From the NCBI RefSeq assembly GCF_004345605.1, contig NZ_SLVY01000018.1:100816-164815 (forward strand): a stretch of 64,000 bases of DNA, read 5' to 3'. The translations under genes and the position numbers were made by a program. The first letter of the stretch is position 1; every line of letters starts with the position of its first letter. The notes under the pieces are model-generated. The model saw nothing but the letters and a program-made list of their open reading frames with translations, searched no databases and was not told where the DNA came from. This document shows, in pieces, positions 26,118 through 35,400 of the stretch. Source of the DNA: Rhodococcus sp. SMB37. Lineage in GTDB: Bacteria; Actinomycetota; Actinomycetes; Mycobacteriales; Mycobacteriaceae.

Positions 26118-26915
26118 TCACCAGCCGGGGTAGGCCGGCAGGGTCTTGGGTGGGATGGGGGAGCGGATGGTTTCGGAGCCTTCGGCGGGGACATTGGGTT
26201 CGATGCTGCGCCCCCAGTCTTCGCAGCGGTGCATGGTTTCGCCGAGGTCGGCGCCGAAGGTGATGGTCCAGCCGGTATCAGTGAAGAGGTCTTCGGTGGG
26301 AGCGGACCATTGGTGTTCGGATACTGGCAGGCCTGGTGGCTCTGGAAATGGCCCGGTGTTGTGTACGGTCGGCCAGAAGTCTTCGGGGTCGAGTCTTGGG
26401 TTGTCGGGGGTGTAGACGATGTGGTCGAACTGGATGTACTCCTCACTCCCGGACCCGTTGGTGATGCGGTACGTCCCGTCGGCTTCACGGATCGCGAAGT
26501 GTGAAGGCTGGCTACATACAGTTGCTTTGAAGCCGATGTCGGTCTCGGTGATCTGGAGGATGTGCGATCGCATGGTGCCAGCGAGTGATCTGTCCCAGCG
26601 TGTGTTGATTTGGGAGGCGAACTCAGGATCGAGTACTTTCGCAAATCCAGGGTAGGTCGCGTCCATGCCCCCGTAGTGCGCGATGATCATGGACTCGTGT
26701 GCGGCGCGGACGAGTTGGCCACGTTCGTCGAGTAGATCGATACCGTTTTCAGCGGACCATGCATAGGTGGCGTTGCGAACCTGTGCTGGCGGGCGGTACT
26801 GCGCCGGTTCGACGGGTTCGGGTGTGGTGGGTTCGGCTGGTTCTGCGGTGCACCCGGCCATGGTCAGCATTGCGGTGGTGACAAGTGTTATGTAGGTGAG
26901 GTTTCTGGCATTCAT
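26118..26915 (-). CDS. Lipoprotein B, paralogue of the gene just upstream
   Basis: A 265-residue lipoprotein: hydrophobic signal then lipobox TMAGC (M-A-G-C), and a short Thr/Pro/Glu linker. The conserved domain begins YRPPAQVRNATYAWSAE. It is about 60-70% identical by eye to the product of 26912-27730, with blocks such as TRWDRSLAGTMRSHILQI, GFKATVCSQ and DLGETMHRC. Two cysteines (TVCSQ and MHRCEDW) are kept in both. The start overlaps the preceding stop (ATGA). I do not recognise the domain. Being next to a T7SS-type substrate, it could be a cell-surface partner or an immunity-type protein. Confidence 0.8.
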   Translation of the reverse strand: MNARNLTYITLVTTAMLTMAGCTAEPAEPTTPEPVEPAQYRPPAQVRNATYAWSAENGIDLLDERGQLVRAAHESMIIAHYGGMDATYPGFAKVLDPEFASQINTRWDRSLAGTMRSHILQITETDIGFKATVCSQPSHFAIREADGTYRITNGSGSEEYIQFDHIVYTPDNPRLDPEDFWPTVHNTGPFPEPPGLPVSEHQWSAPTEDLFTDTGWTITFGADLGETMHRCEDWGRSIEPNVPAEGSETIRSPIPPKTLPAYPGW

Positions 26916-27730
26916 CTGGAACCCTCGTCCCAGCCGGGGTAGGCGGGCAGCGTGTCGGGCGGGATGCGGGAGAGGACGCGTTCTGAGCCCTCGTCGGGGA
27001 CATTGGGTTCGATGCTGCGTCCCCAGGTTTGGCAGCGGTGCATGGTTTCGCCGAGGTCGGCGCCGAAGGTGATGGTCCAGCCGGTACCGGTGAAGAGGTC
27101 TTCGGTAGGGGCGGACCATTGGTGTTCGGATGCAGGGGAGTCCTCTGGGGCGGGAAAGGGACCAGCATATTGTGTTGTCGGCCATAGTATTTCCGGATCG
27201 ATCGGCGGGGTTTCGACTGTGTGGTCGAACTGGACGTACTCTTCCCTCCCGGAGAAGTTGGTGATGCGGTATGTGCCGTCGGCTTCCTTGATTGCGAAGT
27301 GAGACGCTTGGCTGCATACAGTTGCCTTGAATCCAGTGTCTGTCTCGACAATTTGCATGATGTGCGATCGCATGGTGCCCGCAAGTGATCGATCCCAGCG
27401 CGTATCGACACGGGAGGCGTACTCGGCGGCAAGGGCTTCGCTGAATCCAGGGTAGGTCGTGTCGATGCCACCGTAGTGGGCAATGATCATGGATTCGTAT
27501 GCGGCGCGGATCAGGCGTCCACGGTCGTCGAACAAGTCGATTCCGGGTTCGGCGGACCATGTATAGGTGGCGTTGCGAACCTGTGCTGGGGGTCGGTACT
27601 GCGAGGGTTCGATCGCTGTGGGTGTTGCCGGGGTCGGTTCTTCTAGAAAGCCGTGTGAGCAGGAGGTGAGCACAAAGGTACTCGAGACCAGAGCAATAGA
27701 ACGAAGTATCTGTACGGCGCTGATATTCAC
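26912..27730 (-). CDS. Lipoprotein A, paralogue of the next gene
   Basis: A 272-residue lipoprotein with lipobox LTSC near residue 25. The same unknown domain as lipoprotein B follows. GTG 27730 is taken as the start because it overlaps the stop of the large gene by one base (TAGTG); the ATG at 27745 lies inside that gene. Its DNA is visibly a tandem copy of the next gene, with the main differences in the signal region, the middle linker (TVETPPIDPEILW) and the last 5 residues. Anchoring in the cell envelope is expected. Function unknown. Confidence 0.8.
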   Translation of the reverse strand: MNISAVQILRSIALVSSTFVLTSCSHGFLEEPTPATPTAIEPSQYRPPAQVRNATYTWSAEPGIDLFDDRGRLIRAAYESMIIAHYGGIDTTYPGFSEALAAEYASRVDTRWDRSLAGTMRSHIMQIVETDTGFKATVCSQASHFAIKEADGTYRITNFSGREEYVQFDHTVETPPIDPEILWPTTQYAGPFPAPEDSPASEHQWSAPTEDLFTGTGWTITFGADLGETMHRCQTWGRSIEPNVPDEGSERVLSRIPPDTLPAYPGWDEGSR

Positions 27731-30093
27731 TACGAGTAGTCCCATCGCCCGCCGCCGTATGCGACCGTATTGCCGAGGAGTACCTCCCGGAAACCGGCTT
27801 CGCCATCTCTTTGGTCGGCGTACACGATGTTGCGGAGATCTGCTTCACCAGCCGCAGCAACAAGAAGATAATGGTTCATGAGCTCTCTGGATATCCCGGC
27901 GTTGGCTAGCGCCAGGGGAGCGTGGTTTGTCAATGTCCCATCTTCAATTCTGTCGCGAGGGGCAAGTTCTCGATTCTCCAGCAGTTCGGATGGAAGTGTT
28001 GTTTCTTCGATAGCTCCGGAATCGCTTAGAGCGCTGAGCATGTTGTAGGTCATCGTGTTCTGTGCGCGCGTGTCGGTCAGATACATCGATGTATCGACAC
28101 CGTCGATTCCCGATGGCCTCCCCACGTATTGTCCTTCGGCATTGATGATTTCGGAGTCCGCAAGAACCCCGACCGAGTAGACGATCGGCCCGGTTGCCAT
28201 ACCGCCGGGAAGTGCTGCGACCATACCGGTGACAAGAGTCTGCGCGACCGCGAAAGCATCGGAACGGTATTGGTTCCGCGTGTCGATCGCGGCCTGTTCG
28301 GTCATCCTCTCGTTCTCGTACGCACTGCTCAAACCGACCTCGACGAGACTCTGCAACCGGCCCGAATACGTTCCGTAGGTGTATTTCCCCTCACCTCCCA
28401 GTTGATCCAGCGCGAACCGACGATCGAAGTCGGTGGCCTGCGCGAGCGCTGCGCCGTTGATGAGCGCCCCAGCCGAAGGATCGGTGTCGAGGAGAGTGAA
28501 CACGCGGGTCGCCGGGACAGGGCCGAGGTCGCCGAAACCGTGAGTGGGTGTGGCGTCTTCGTCTGCCCCGACCATGTCGGAAGCGTACGGTGCGAGCGCT
28601 TCCGAGAATGACTGGACTGCCAGAGGGTTGACCTCTCCGAGGGTTCGATCGGAGAGATGCCCATCGGGCTCGGGCATGTGGAGGAAGCGGTCGAAGTTGT
28701 TGCCGCCGTCCCAGGCCGATTCGGGTGACGACAACACTTCGGCCAGACCGAACGCCGCCTGTCCGGCTCGCTGCGCGCGTGCAATGTCGGCGGGGTCGGA
28801 TGGATCTGACGGTATCGCGTCTGCAGCGATCCAGTCGGTGAGACCTGCCAGGGTCGCGCCTTCGTCCTCCCACTCGCGGGTCAGCAGGGGCACGAGCACT
28901 TCGTCGCGGTCGAAGTCCGAAGGAGTGCCGTCGACATCGGTACCCGTCAACAGGTGGTGCGAGGCATCGGGATTGCGCGTGCCGATGTCGAGGAAAGTCC
29001 GGGCGGTCTCGTCGTAGTACGACGGATCCGGGGTGGGGACCAAGTGTGGGTCGGCGTAGGTGGGCACGCCCGCCAAGTATCCCGCGACCCGATTCAGCTC
29101 GATCCCCATCTCGGTGCCGGGCCGATACTCGGGATTCGCCTCGCCGAGTACGGCCCCGAGCGCATCGAGACGGTCGAGTCGGACGCCCGAACCGGGTTCA
29201 CGAGGCCCGGGTTCGTATCCGTAGTGGATGGTGTCGCGGATGTCCTGCGGCACCCGCTCCCAGCTGCCGCCGTAGTCGGGGTTCGACAATGTGAGCAGAC
29301 CGTTGCCCACTGCGTCGGCCCAATCTGCCGCATTCGGATCGCCGTCAGCCTCCCATCCCTTGAAAGTCGCGAACAGTTCCGTCAACTCGTCCTGTCCGAG
29401 TCCGTTGTAGAAGGCGTCCAGGTATTCGATGCTCACACCGCGGTCGGCGGACAAGGCCCGTCCGATGCGTTCGAGGTCGGAATCGCGGGCGCGGCCGGAC
29501 GAGACGAGTGCGGCGTCCGCGTCGCCGTCCGGCCCGCCCGTCGTCCACAGGCCCTGAGTCCGGAAGTCTCCTCCGAATGTCGACAGCCGGATGGTGATCT
29601 GGTCGATCGTGTCGGCTGCGCTGCTGTCCAGCTGCTCGAAGGTACTCAGCGCAGACTTCAACTGCACCTCGAATGTGGCGGCCTCCTCGTCGAGGCACGC
29701 CTGCGCGACGACGTCGGTGCGTGGGTCTCCCGAGTCGCACCGGGGTGGGATGACACTGCCGTCGTCGTGGACGGTGAACCCGGCGCCGATCGCGTTGTCG
29801 GCGATACGGACCACGGTGTCTCGCGCGGGGACCAGTGCGGCCGACGCGGCACGAAGTGCCTCGACCTGTTCGGCGACCGCGTTGTCGATTCCACGGCCGA
29901 CGACCCGATCGCTCCACGCGCGCGCCGCTGCGGCCGCGGCAGCATCGCCCTGCCACGTGCTGAACGTGTGGTCGACGTGGCGGTCGACCTGGTCGGTTGC
30001 CTTGCCGAACGCGCTGTTGGTGGTTTCGACACCGTCGGCTGCTGATGCAAGCGCCGCGGGGTCGAGTGCTCGGATCTGCGAGAGCGTCGACAT
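27730..30093 (-). CDS. 787-residue WXG-type protein, probable type VII secretion substrate
   Basis: The N-terminal about 100 residues are helical and hold W47-Q-G49 (STWQGDAAA), the WXG turn of T7SS substrates, within a helix-turn-helix hairpin. A long middle and C-terminal part (about 200-787) is rich in Asp, Gly and Ala with helix-like repeats and few hydrophobic segments; no catalytic motif is clear. Its start directly abuts the end of the EspC-like gene (0 bp), so they are co-translated and could form a heterodimer. Two lipoproteins and a YbaB-like protein follow. The T7SS core machinery is not in the window. Confidence 0.75.
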   Translation of the reverse strand: MSTLSQIRALDPAALASAADGVETTNSAFGKATDQVDRHVDHTFSTWQGDAAAAAAARAWSDRVVGRGIDNAVAEQVEALRAASAALVPARDTVVRIADNAIGAGFTVHDDGSVIPPRCDSGDPRTDVVAQACLDEEAATFEVQLKSALSTFEQLDSSAADTIDQITIRLSTFGGDFRTQGLWTTGGPDGDADAALVSSGRARDSDLERIGRALSADRGVSIEYLDAFYNGLGQDELTELFATFKGWEADGDPNAADWADAVGNGLLTLSNPDYGGSWERVPQDIRDTIHYGYEPGPREPGSGVRLDRLDALGAVLGEANPEYRPGTEMGIELNRVAGYLAGVPTYADPHLVPTPDPSYYDETARTFLDIGTRNPDASHHLLTGTDVDGTPSDFDRDEVLVPLLTREWEDEGATLAGLTDWIAADAIPSDPSDPADIARAQRAGQAAFGLAEVLSSPESAWDGGNNFDRFLHMPEPDGHLSDRTLGEVNPLAVQSFSEALAPYASDMVGADEDATPTHGFGDLGPVPATRVFTLLDTDPSAGALINGAALAQATDFDRRFALDQLGGEGKYTYGTYSGRLQSLVEVGLSSAYENERMTEQAAIDTRNQYRSDAFAVAQTLVTGMVAALPGGMATGPIVYSVGVLADSEIINAEGQYVGRPSGIDGVDTSMYLTDTRAQNTMTYNMLSALSDSGAIEETTLPSELLENRELAPRDRIEDGTLTNHAPLALANAGISRELMNHYLLVAAAGEADLRNIVYADQRDGEAGFREVLLGNTVAYGGGRWDYS

Positions 30094-30429
30094 CTACGAC
30101 ACCGTGCTTTCAGAGGTCCCCGTGCTCTCGAAGCTGCTTCCCACTGCATCGACCTGCCGCCTGAATTCGTCCTCTGCGGTCTCGTAGTTCATCGCGCCGG
30201 CGGATGTTGCTTCGGCCATGCGGTGCAGGCAGACGGACATGGCGTGGTAGGCGGTGCGCAGCGGAGCTTCGGCGCGCGTGAGAGCGCCACCGACCGCTGA
30301 CGACGTCATGGTTGTGGCCGCCGCCGCGAGCGGAGCCTCCGGCTTCAGCTCGCCGATGAGTTCGGCTTCCGACGTCAATGCCGACGCCAGGGCTCTCAGT
30401 GCGTCGATGTCGACCTGCAACCACGTCAT
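30094..30429 (-). CDS. EspC-like/WXG100-type small protein
   Basis: A 111-residue, mostly helical protein of the size and pattern of EspC/WXG100-like T7SS proteins. It carries YETAE at 82-86, matching the YxxxD/E secretion signal that follows the second helix in partner proteins. The ATG at 30429 is preferred, with TTG 30435 as an alternative (AGGAG is upstream of both). It is the first gene of the five-gene operon, with the WXG-bearing large protein right after it. Partnering with that protein is inferred. Confidence 0.75.
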   Translation of the reverse strand: MTWLQVDIDALRALASALTSEAELIGELKPEAPLAAAATTMTSSAVGGALTRAEAPLRTAYHAMSVCLHRMAEATSAGAMNYETAEDEFRRQVDAVGSSFESTGTSESTVS

Positions 30430-30505
30430 CCGCAACCAGCTCCTGATCTTGAAACAGTCCCATCAGGATTGGACGCAGCAGATGTCCGATCGGTTCCATC
30501 GGATC

Positions 30506-31537
30506 TCAGGCGAATCTGACGGCGGTACCGATCACGGCGTTGCGCACAGCGGTGAGCCGGGACGCCGTGGCCACCCGCGCGACCATCCGCGACGCACGAA
30601 CCAGCCGTTGTGTGCGACGACGTCGTGCGCGGTCGTAGAGGCGAAGCGCCTCGCTCACCGGATGCTCGGTCAGCAACGTGGCGAGTGTCGCGCCGTCGAC
30701 CATCGCTTCGCACGCGCCCCGCCCGAGGTTGGGTGTCATCGCGTGTGCTGCGTCGCCGATCAGTGCGGTGTTGCCCCGTACGTACGACGGCAGGGCCGGT
30801 GACTCGTACAGATCGTGATACAGAACGTCCGCGGGATCGAGCCTGTCGAGGACGTCGCCCACGCCGCGGTGCCAGTGGCCGAAGCGTGCGCGCAGCTCGT
30901 CGACCGTGCCTGCTCCACCCGCGGGCGTGCGGACTGCCGCGAACCAGTTGGTGAGGTCGCCGTCGCGCGGGGTGATCCCGAAGAGTGCGCCCGGACCCCA
31001 GGTCTCGCTCATCGCGGTGGTGGCTCCGGGAACCCATCCGCGCCATGCCGCATATCCGGAGTGCACAGGGCGGTACGAGGGGCCGAAAATCTGGTCTCGG
31101 ACTGTGCTGCCGATGCCGTCGGCGCCGATCGTGACGTCGTAGCCGGTGAGGTCGGCGAGTTCGGGAGCGGCACTCCCGAACCGGACGGTGTCGGGCGGGA
31201 GGCCCCCGATCAGGAGCCCGAGCAGGACGGGACGTGACAGCAGGATCGCCGGCGTTCGGATGTCGCTGAAGCGTCCGAGCACCCTACCGTCCCATCTCAC
31301 GAGTGCGCCGGATTTCTGCAGAACACCGAGGCGCTGCGCTTGTCCGCCCAGGCCGGCGTGTTCGAGTGCCTCGAGGGCTTCGGGCCACAGTCCCAGTGCG
31401 GTGCCGGTGGTGGGCGGCGCTGCGGCCCGTTCGAAGACGTCGACGTGCCAGCCGCGGGTGGCGAGGGCGTTCGCTGTGGTGAGCCCGCCGATTCCTGCGC
31501 CGAGCACTGCGGCTTTTCCTGCATATTCGGTGGCCAT
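30506..31537 (-). CDS. FAD-dependent monooxygenase (PHBH/UbiH-like)
   Basis: A 343-residue flavoprotein with the FAD Rossmann motif GAGIGGLTTANAL (about 13-25), the DG motif (TIGADGIGSTVRD) and the second FAD motif GDAAHAMTPNLGRGA near residue 270. Members hydroxylate aromatic or other cyclic compounds using NAD(P)H and O2. It is a little shorter than typical members but has all three fingerprints. It is divergent from a TetR regulator, with paired operators between them, so it is probably induced by its substrate. Confidence 0.9.
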   Translation of the reverse strand: MATEYAGKAAVLGAGIGGLTTANALATRGWHVDVFERAAAPPTTGTALGLWPEALEALEHAGLGGQAQRLGVLQKSGALVRWDGRVLGRFSDIRTPAILLSRPVLLGLLIGGLPPDTVRFGSAAPELADLTGYDVTIGADGIGSTVRDQIFGPSYRPVHSGYAAWRGWVPGATTAMSETWGPGALFGITPRDGDLTNWFAAVRTPAGGAGTVDELRARFGHWHRGVGDVLDRLDPADVLYHDLYESPALPSYVRGNTALIGDAAHAMTPNLGRGACEAMVDGATLATLLTEHPVSEALRLYDRARRRRTQRLVRASRMVARVATASRLTAVRNAVIGTAVRFA

Positions 31538-31548
31538 GCCTGCAAGAT

Positions 31549-31584
31549 ACTACGGATGTAGTGCCGTGTCACTACATCCGTAGT
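31549..31584. promoter_or_regulatory. Paired TetR operators between the monooxygenase and its regulator
   Basis: ACTACGGATGTAGTG (31549-31563) and CACTACATCCGTAGT (31570-31584) are exact reverse complements around a 6-bp spacer. Each half is itself a dyad (ACTAC-N4-GTAGT), giving two mirror-image sites. They cover the start region of the monooxygenase gene (31537) and lie 21 bp from the regulator start, so one pair can control both. Confidence 0.7.
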
Positions 31585-31604
31585 CCGGGTCGTAGGATCA
31601 TGCC

Positions 31605-32186
31605 GTGACCGACAAACGCACCACCGTGCTCGACGCAGCGATCGAACTGCTCGGAACAGAAGGCCTGCGCGCACTCACACACCGGCGCGTCGACTCGATC
31701 GCCGACGTTCCGGCAGGGTCGACGTCGAATTACTTCCGCACGCGTCACGCGTTGGTCGAAGGAGTCCTCGATCGCCTTCTCGAACGCGACCGGGCCGACG
31801 TGGCGGCGCTTGCCGGCGCCGCATCGGCAGCGCCGCGCGACGAACGCGAGCTCGTGGATCTGTTGTGCGGATACGTGCTGTTCGCGACCGACAGCGACGC
31901 GGTGCGGACCCGGGCGCGCTTCGCGATGTTCGTCGAGGCCATGGCCGTGCCGGAACTTCGCGCCGCGGTGGAGATCAGACGCAGCGAGCTGAGGACGTGG
32001 GGCGCGACGATGCTGGCAGATCTCGGAGCGGACGGCCCAGGCGAATCCGACGCCGGTGCGCGGCTTCTCGTCGACTATCTCGACGGGGTGATCTTGCATC
32101 GGCTGACGTCCGGAAGCGACCCGGACCCGAGGGAGGGGATTCGCCGCATCGTCGAAGCCGTGCTGCGTCCGCAGCACGCGCGGTGA
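31605..32186 (+). CDS. TetR-family transcriptional repressor
   Basis: A 193-residue TetR protein. The N-terminal HTH (KRTTVLDAAIELLGTEGLRALTHRRVDSIADVPAGSTSNYFRTRHALVEGVLDRLLERD) has the characteristic GLRALTHRRVDSIA and NYFRTRHAL recognition parts. The remainder is a helical ligand domain. It is divergent from an FAD monooxygenase with a symmetric operator pair in the gap, so it is likely a substrate-sensing repressor of that enzyme and of itself. Confidence 0.92.
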   Translation: MTDKRTTVLDAAIELLGTEGLRALTHRRVDSIADVPAGSTSNYFRTRHALVEGVLDRLLERDRADVAALAGAASAAPRDERELVDLLCGYVLFATDSDAVRTRARFAMFVEAMAVPELRAAVEIRRSELRTWGATMLADLGADGPGESDAGARLLVDYLDGVILHRLTSGSDPDPREGIRRIVEAVLRPQHAR

Positions 32187-32488
32187 CGCCGCCGCTACGG
32201 GCCTGTTACCGGCATATTTCCGCTGCTCACGTGCAAAGTAGGGCAGCCTTGCTTGCGTAACCCCCGGTGGCCTGGCATATCGTTTGTTGCGAGGCGGTGG
32301 GCCCACGATGTCCCACCGATCGTCAGGTTCGATCCCGCGCTGCCGAAAAAGGCACCCGCACCGTCGCGGATGGGCGGATACTGACGAGGACAAGGTATCG
32401 GCGCACCCGGGTCGGTACCCATCTACAGCAGTAGATGGCCATCAGTGTTGCTGGTCGTCAGTTGCCATCACCGCAACGAAGGCTAGGT
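32187..32488 (+). other. 302-bp leader region of gltB without a gene
   Basis: No credible gene is seen in the gap between the TetR gene and gltB. TTGCGT (32253-32258) and TATCGT (32278-32283) are spaced 19 bp and might be promoter boxes, weakly. An in-frame ATG at 32435 extends gltB by 18 codons but has no ribosome site. I see no riboswitch fold or a clear GlnR/AmtR operator. Confidence 0.5.
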
Positions 32489-35400
32489 ATGACTCATCTT
32501 CCCGGGCCTCGAGGGCTCTACCACCCGGCAAACGAGCACGACTCCTGTGGCGTCGCGTTTGTCGTGGACATGCATGGTCGACGCAGCCGCGACATCGTCG
32601 AGAAGGCGATCACCGCGCTGGTCAATCTCGAACACCGCGGCGCTGCGGGCGCAGAACAGAACACCGGCGACGGCGCCGGCATCCTCATCCAGGTCCCCGA
32701 CGCATACTTCCGCGCGGTCGTGGACTTCGCCCTGCCCGCCGCCGGCGCCTACGCCACCGGCATGGCCTTCCTGCCCCAGGGCTCGGACGCAGCCGACGAG
32801 GCGCAGGCAGCGGTGAATCGGATCGTGGAGGAAGAGGGCCTCGAGGTCCTCGGATGGCGCGAGGTGCCGATCGACACCTCCGATCTCGGCTCGATGGCCA
32901 AGGACGCCATGCCGACGTTCCGCCAGATCTTCGTTGCGTCGGGCGCGCGGGCCCTCACGGGCCTGGACCTCGAGCGACGTGCCTACGTCGTGCGCAAGCG
33001 CACCGAACACGAACTCGGCAGCGGCGGAGCCGGCCAGGACGGCCCCGGTAGCGAGACCGTGTACTTCCCGAGCCTGTCGGCGACGACGTTCGTCTACAAG
33101 GGCATGCTCACGACGCCCCAGCTCAAGGGCTTCTTCCGCGACCTGCAGGACGAGCGTGTCGAGTCGGCGCTGGGCCTCGTGCACTCGCGTTTCTCCACCA
33201 ACACGTTCCCGTCGTGGCCGCTCGCGCATCCGTTCCGCCGGGTCGCACACAACGGTGAGATCAACACGGTCATCGGCAACTCGAACTGGATGCGCGCCCG
33301 CGAGGCGCTCATCGACACCGACGTGTTCGGCGGACGCGGCAAGCTCGAGAAGATCTTCCCCGTCGTCACCCCGGACGCATCCGACACCGCACGTTTCGAC
33401 GAGGTGCTCGAGCTGCTGCACCTCGGTGGCCGCAGCCTGCCGCACGCCGTGCTCATGATGATCCCCGAGGCGTGGGAGCGGAACGAGGCGATGGATCCCG
33501 CCCGCCGCGCGTTCTACGAGTACCACTCGGCACTCATGGAGCCGTGGGACGGACCCGCATCGGTGTGCTTCACCGATGGCACGGTCATCGGTGCCGTCCT
33601 CGACCGCAACGGCCTGCGCCCGTCGCGCGCGTGGGTCACCGACGACGGTCTGGTCGTCATGGCCTCCGAGGTCGGTGTGCTCGACATCCCGGCCGAGAAG
33701 ATCATCAGCAAGCGTCGCCTCCAGCCGGGGCGTATGTTCCTCGTCGACACCGCCAAGGGGCGGATCGTCGAGGACGAGGAGATCAAGTCGGAGCTCGCTG
33801 CCGAGCATCCGTACGAGGAGTGGATCGAGAAGGGTGTTTCCCGTCTCGAGGACCTCCCGCCGTCCCACTACACCTACATGTCGCACGAGCGTGTCGTACT
33901 GCGCCAGCAGGTGTTCGGATACACCCGCGAAGAAGTGGATCTGCTGATCAAGCCGATGGCAGCGACCGGCGGTGAGGCGCTCGGCTCGATGGGCACCGAC
34001 ACTCCCATCGCAGTGCTCTCGTCGCGTCCGCGGACGTTGTTCGATTTCTTCTCGCAGCTCTTCGCCCAGGTCACCAACCCGCCGCTCGACGCCATCCGCG
34101 AGGAGATCGTCACAAGCCTCGGCGGCATGCTCGGTCCCGAGGGTGACGTGCTGCGGCCCACCGCGGAGTCGTGCCGCCAGATCCTGCTGTCGGCGCCGGT
34201 CATCGACAACGACGACCTGCAGAAGCTCATCCACGTCAACGACAAGAAGCAGTACCCGGGGTTCAACAGCGTGATCGTGCGCGGTCTCTATCCCGTCGCG
34301 GAGGGTGCGAAGGGCCTGCACACCGCGCTCGAGAGCATCCGCGAGCAGGTATCGCAGGCGATCGACAAGGGCGCGCGCCTGATCGTGCTGTCCGACCGCG
34401 AGTCCGACGAGAAGCTCGCCCCGATCCCATCGTTGCTGCTCACCTCCGCGGTGCACCACCACCTCGTGCGCGAGAAGACCCGTACCAAGGTGGGGCTGCT
34501 CGTCGAGGCCGGTGACGCCCGCGAGGTGCACCACATTGCCGCCCTGTGCGGGTTCGGTGCGGCCGTGGTCAACCCGTACATGGCGTTCGAGAGCATCGAC
34601 GAGCTGCTCCAGAACGGTGACCTGCCCGACGGCATGACCCTCGACAAGGCCATCGCCAACTACATCAAGGCAGCGTCCAAGGGCGTGCTCAAGGTCATGT
34701 CCAAGATGGGCATCTCCACGCTCGCGTCCTACACCGGCGCGCAGCTGTTCCAGGTCATCGGCCTGTCGCAGGAGCTCGTCGACGAGTACTTCACCGGACT
34801 GCAGAGCCAGCTCGGCGGTGTCGGCCTCGAGGAAATCGCGGCGGATGTCGCTGCGCGGCACCGGATGGCGTTCCTCGATCGCCCGTCCGAGCATGCGCAC
34901 CGTGAGCTCGAAGTGGGCGGCGAGTACCAGTGGCGTCGCGAGGGCGAGTACCACCTGTTCAATCCGGACACGGTCTTCAAGCTCCAGCACGCCACGCGCA
35001 CGGGCCAGTACAAGATCTTCAAGGAGTACACGAAGCTCGTCGACGACCAGTCGGAGCGGCTCGCGTCGCTGCGTGGACTCTTCGAGTTCAAGACGGGCCT
35101 GCGCCCGTCGGTTCCGATCGACGAGGTCGAGCCTGCCAGCGAGATCGTCAAGCGGTTCTCCACGGGCGCGATGAGCTACGGCTCGATCTCGGCGGAGGCT
35201 CACGAGACCCTCGCGATCGCCATGAACCGCCTCGGTGGGCGCTCCAACTCCGGTGAGGGCGGCGAGCATCCCTCGCGCTTCACTCCGGACGAGAACGGCG
35301 ATTTCCGTCGCTCGGCGATCAAGCAGGTCGCGTCCGGCCGCTTCGGTGTGTCGTCGCACTACCTGTCGAACTGCACCGACATCCAGATCAAGATGGCGCA

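Noticed and set aside
32187..32488. GlnR or AmtR nitrogen-control box before gltB
   Set aside because: No convincing match to either pattern was found; only weak promoter-like boxes.
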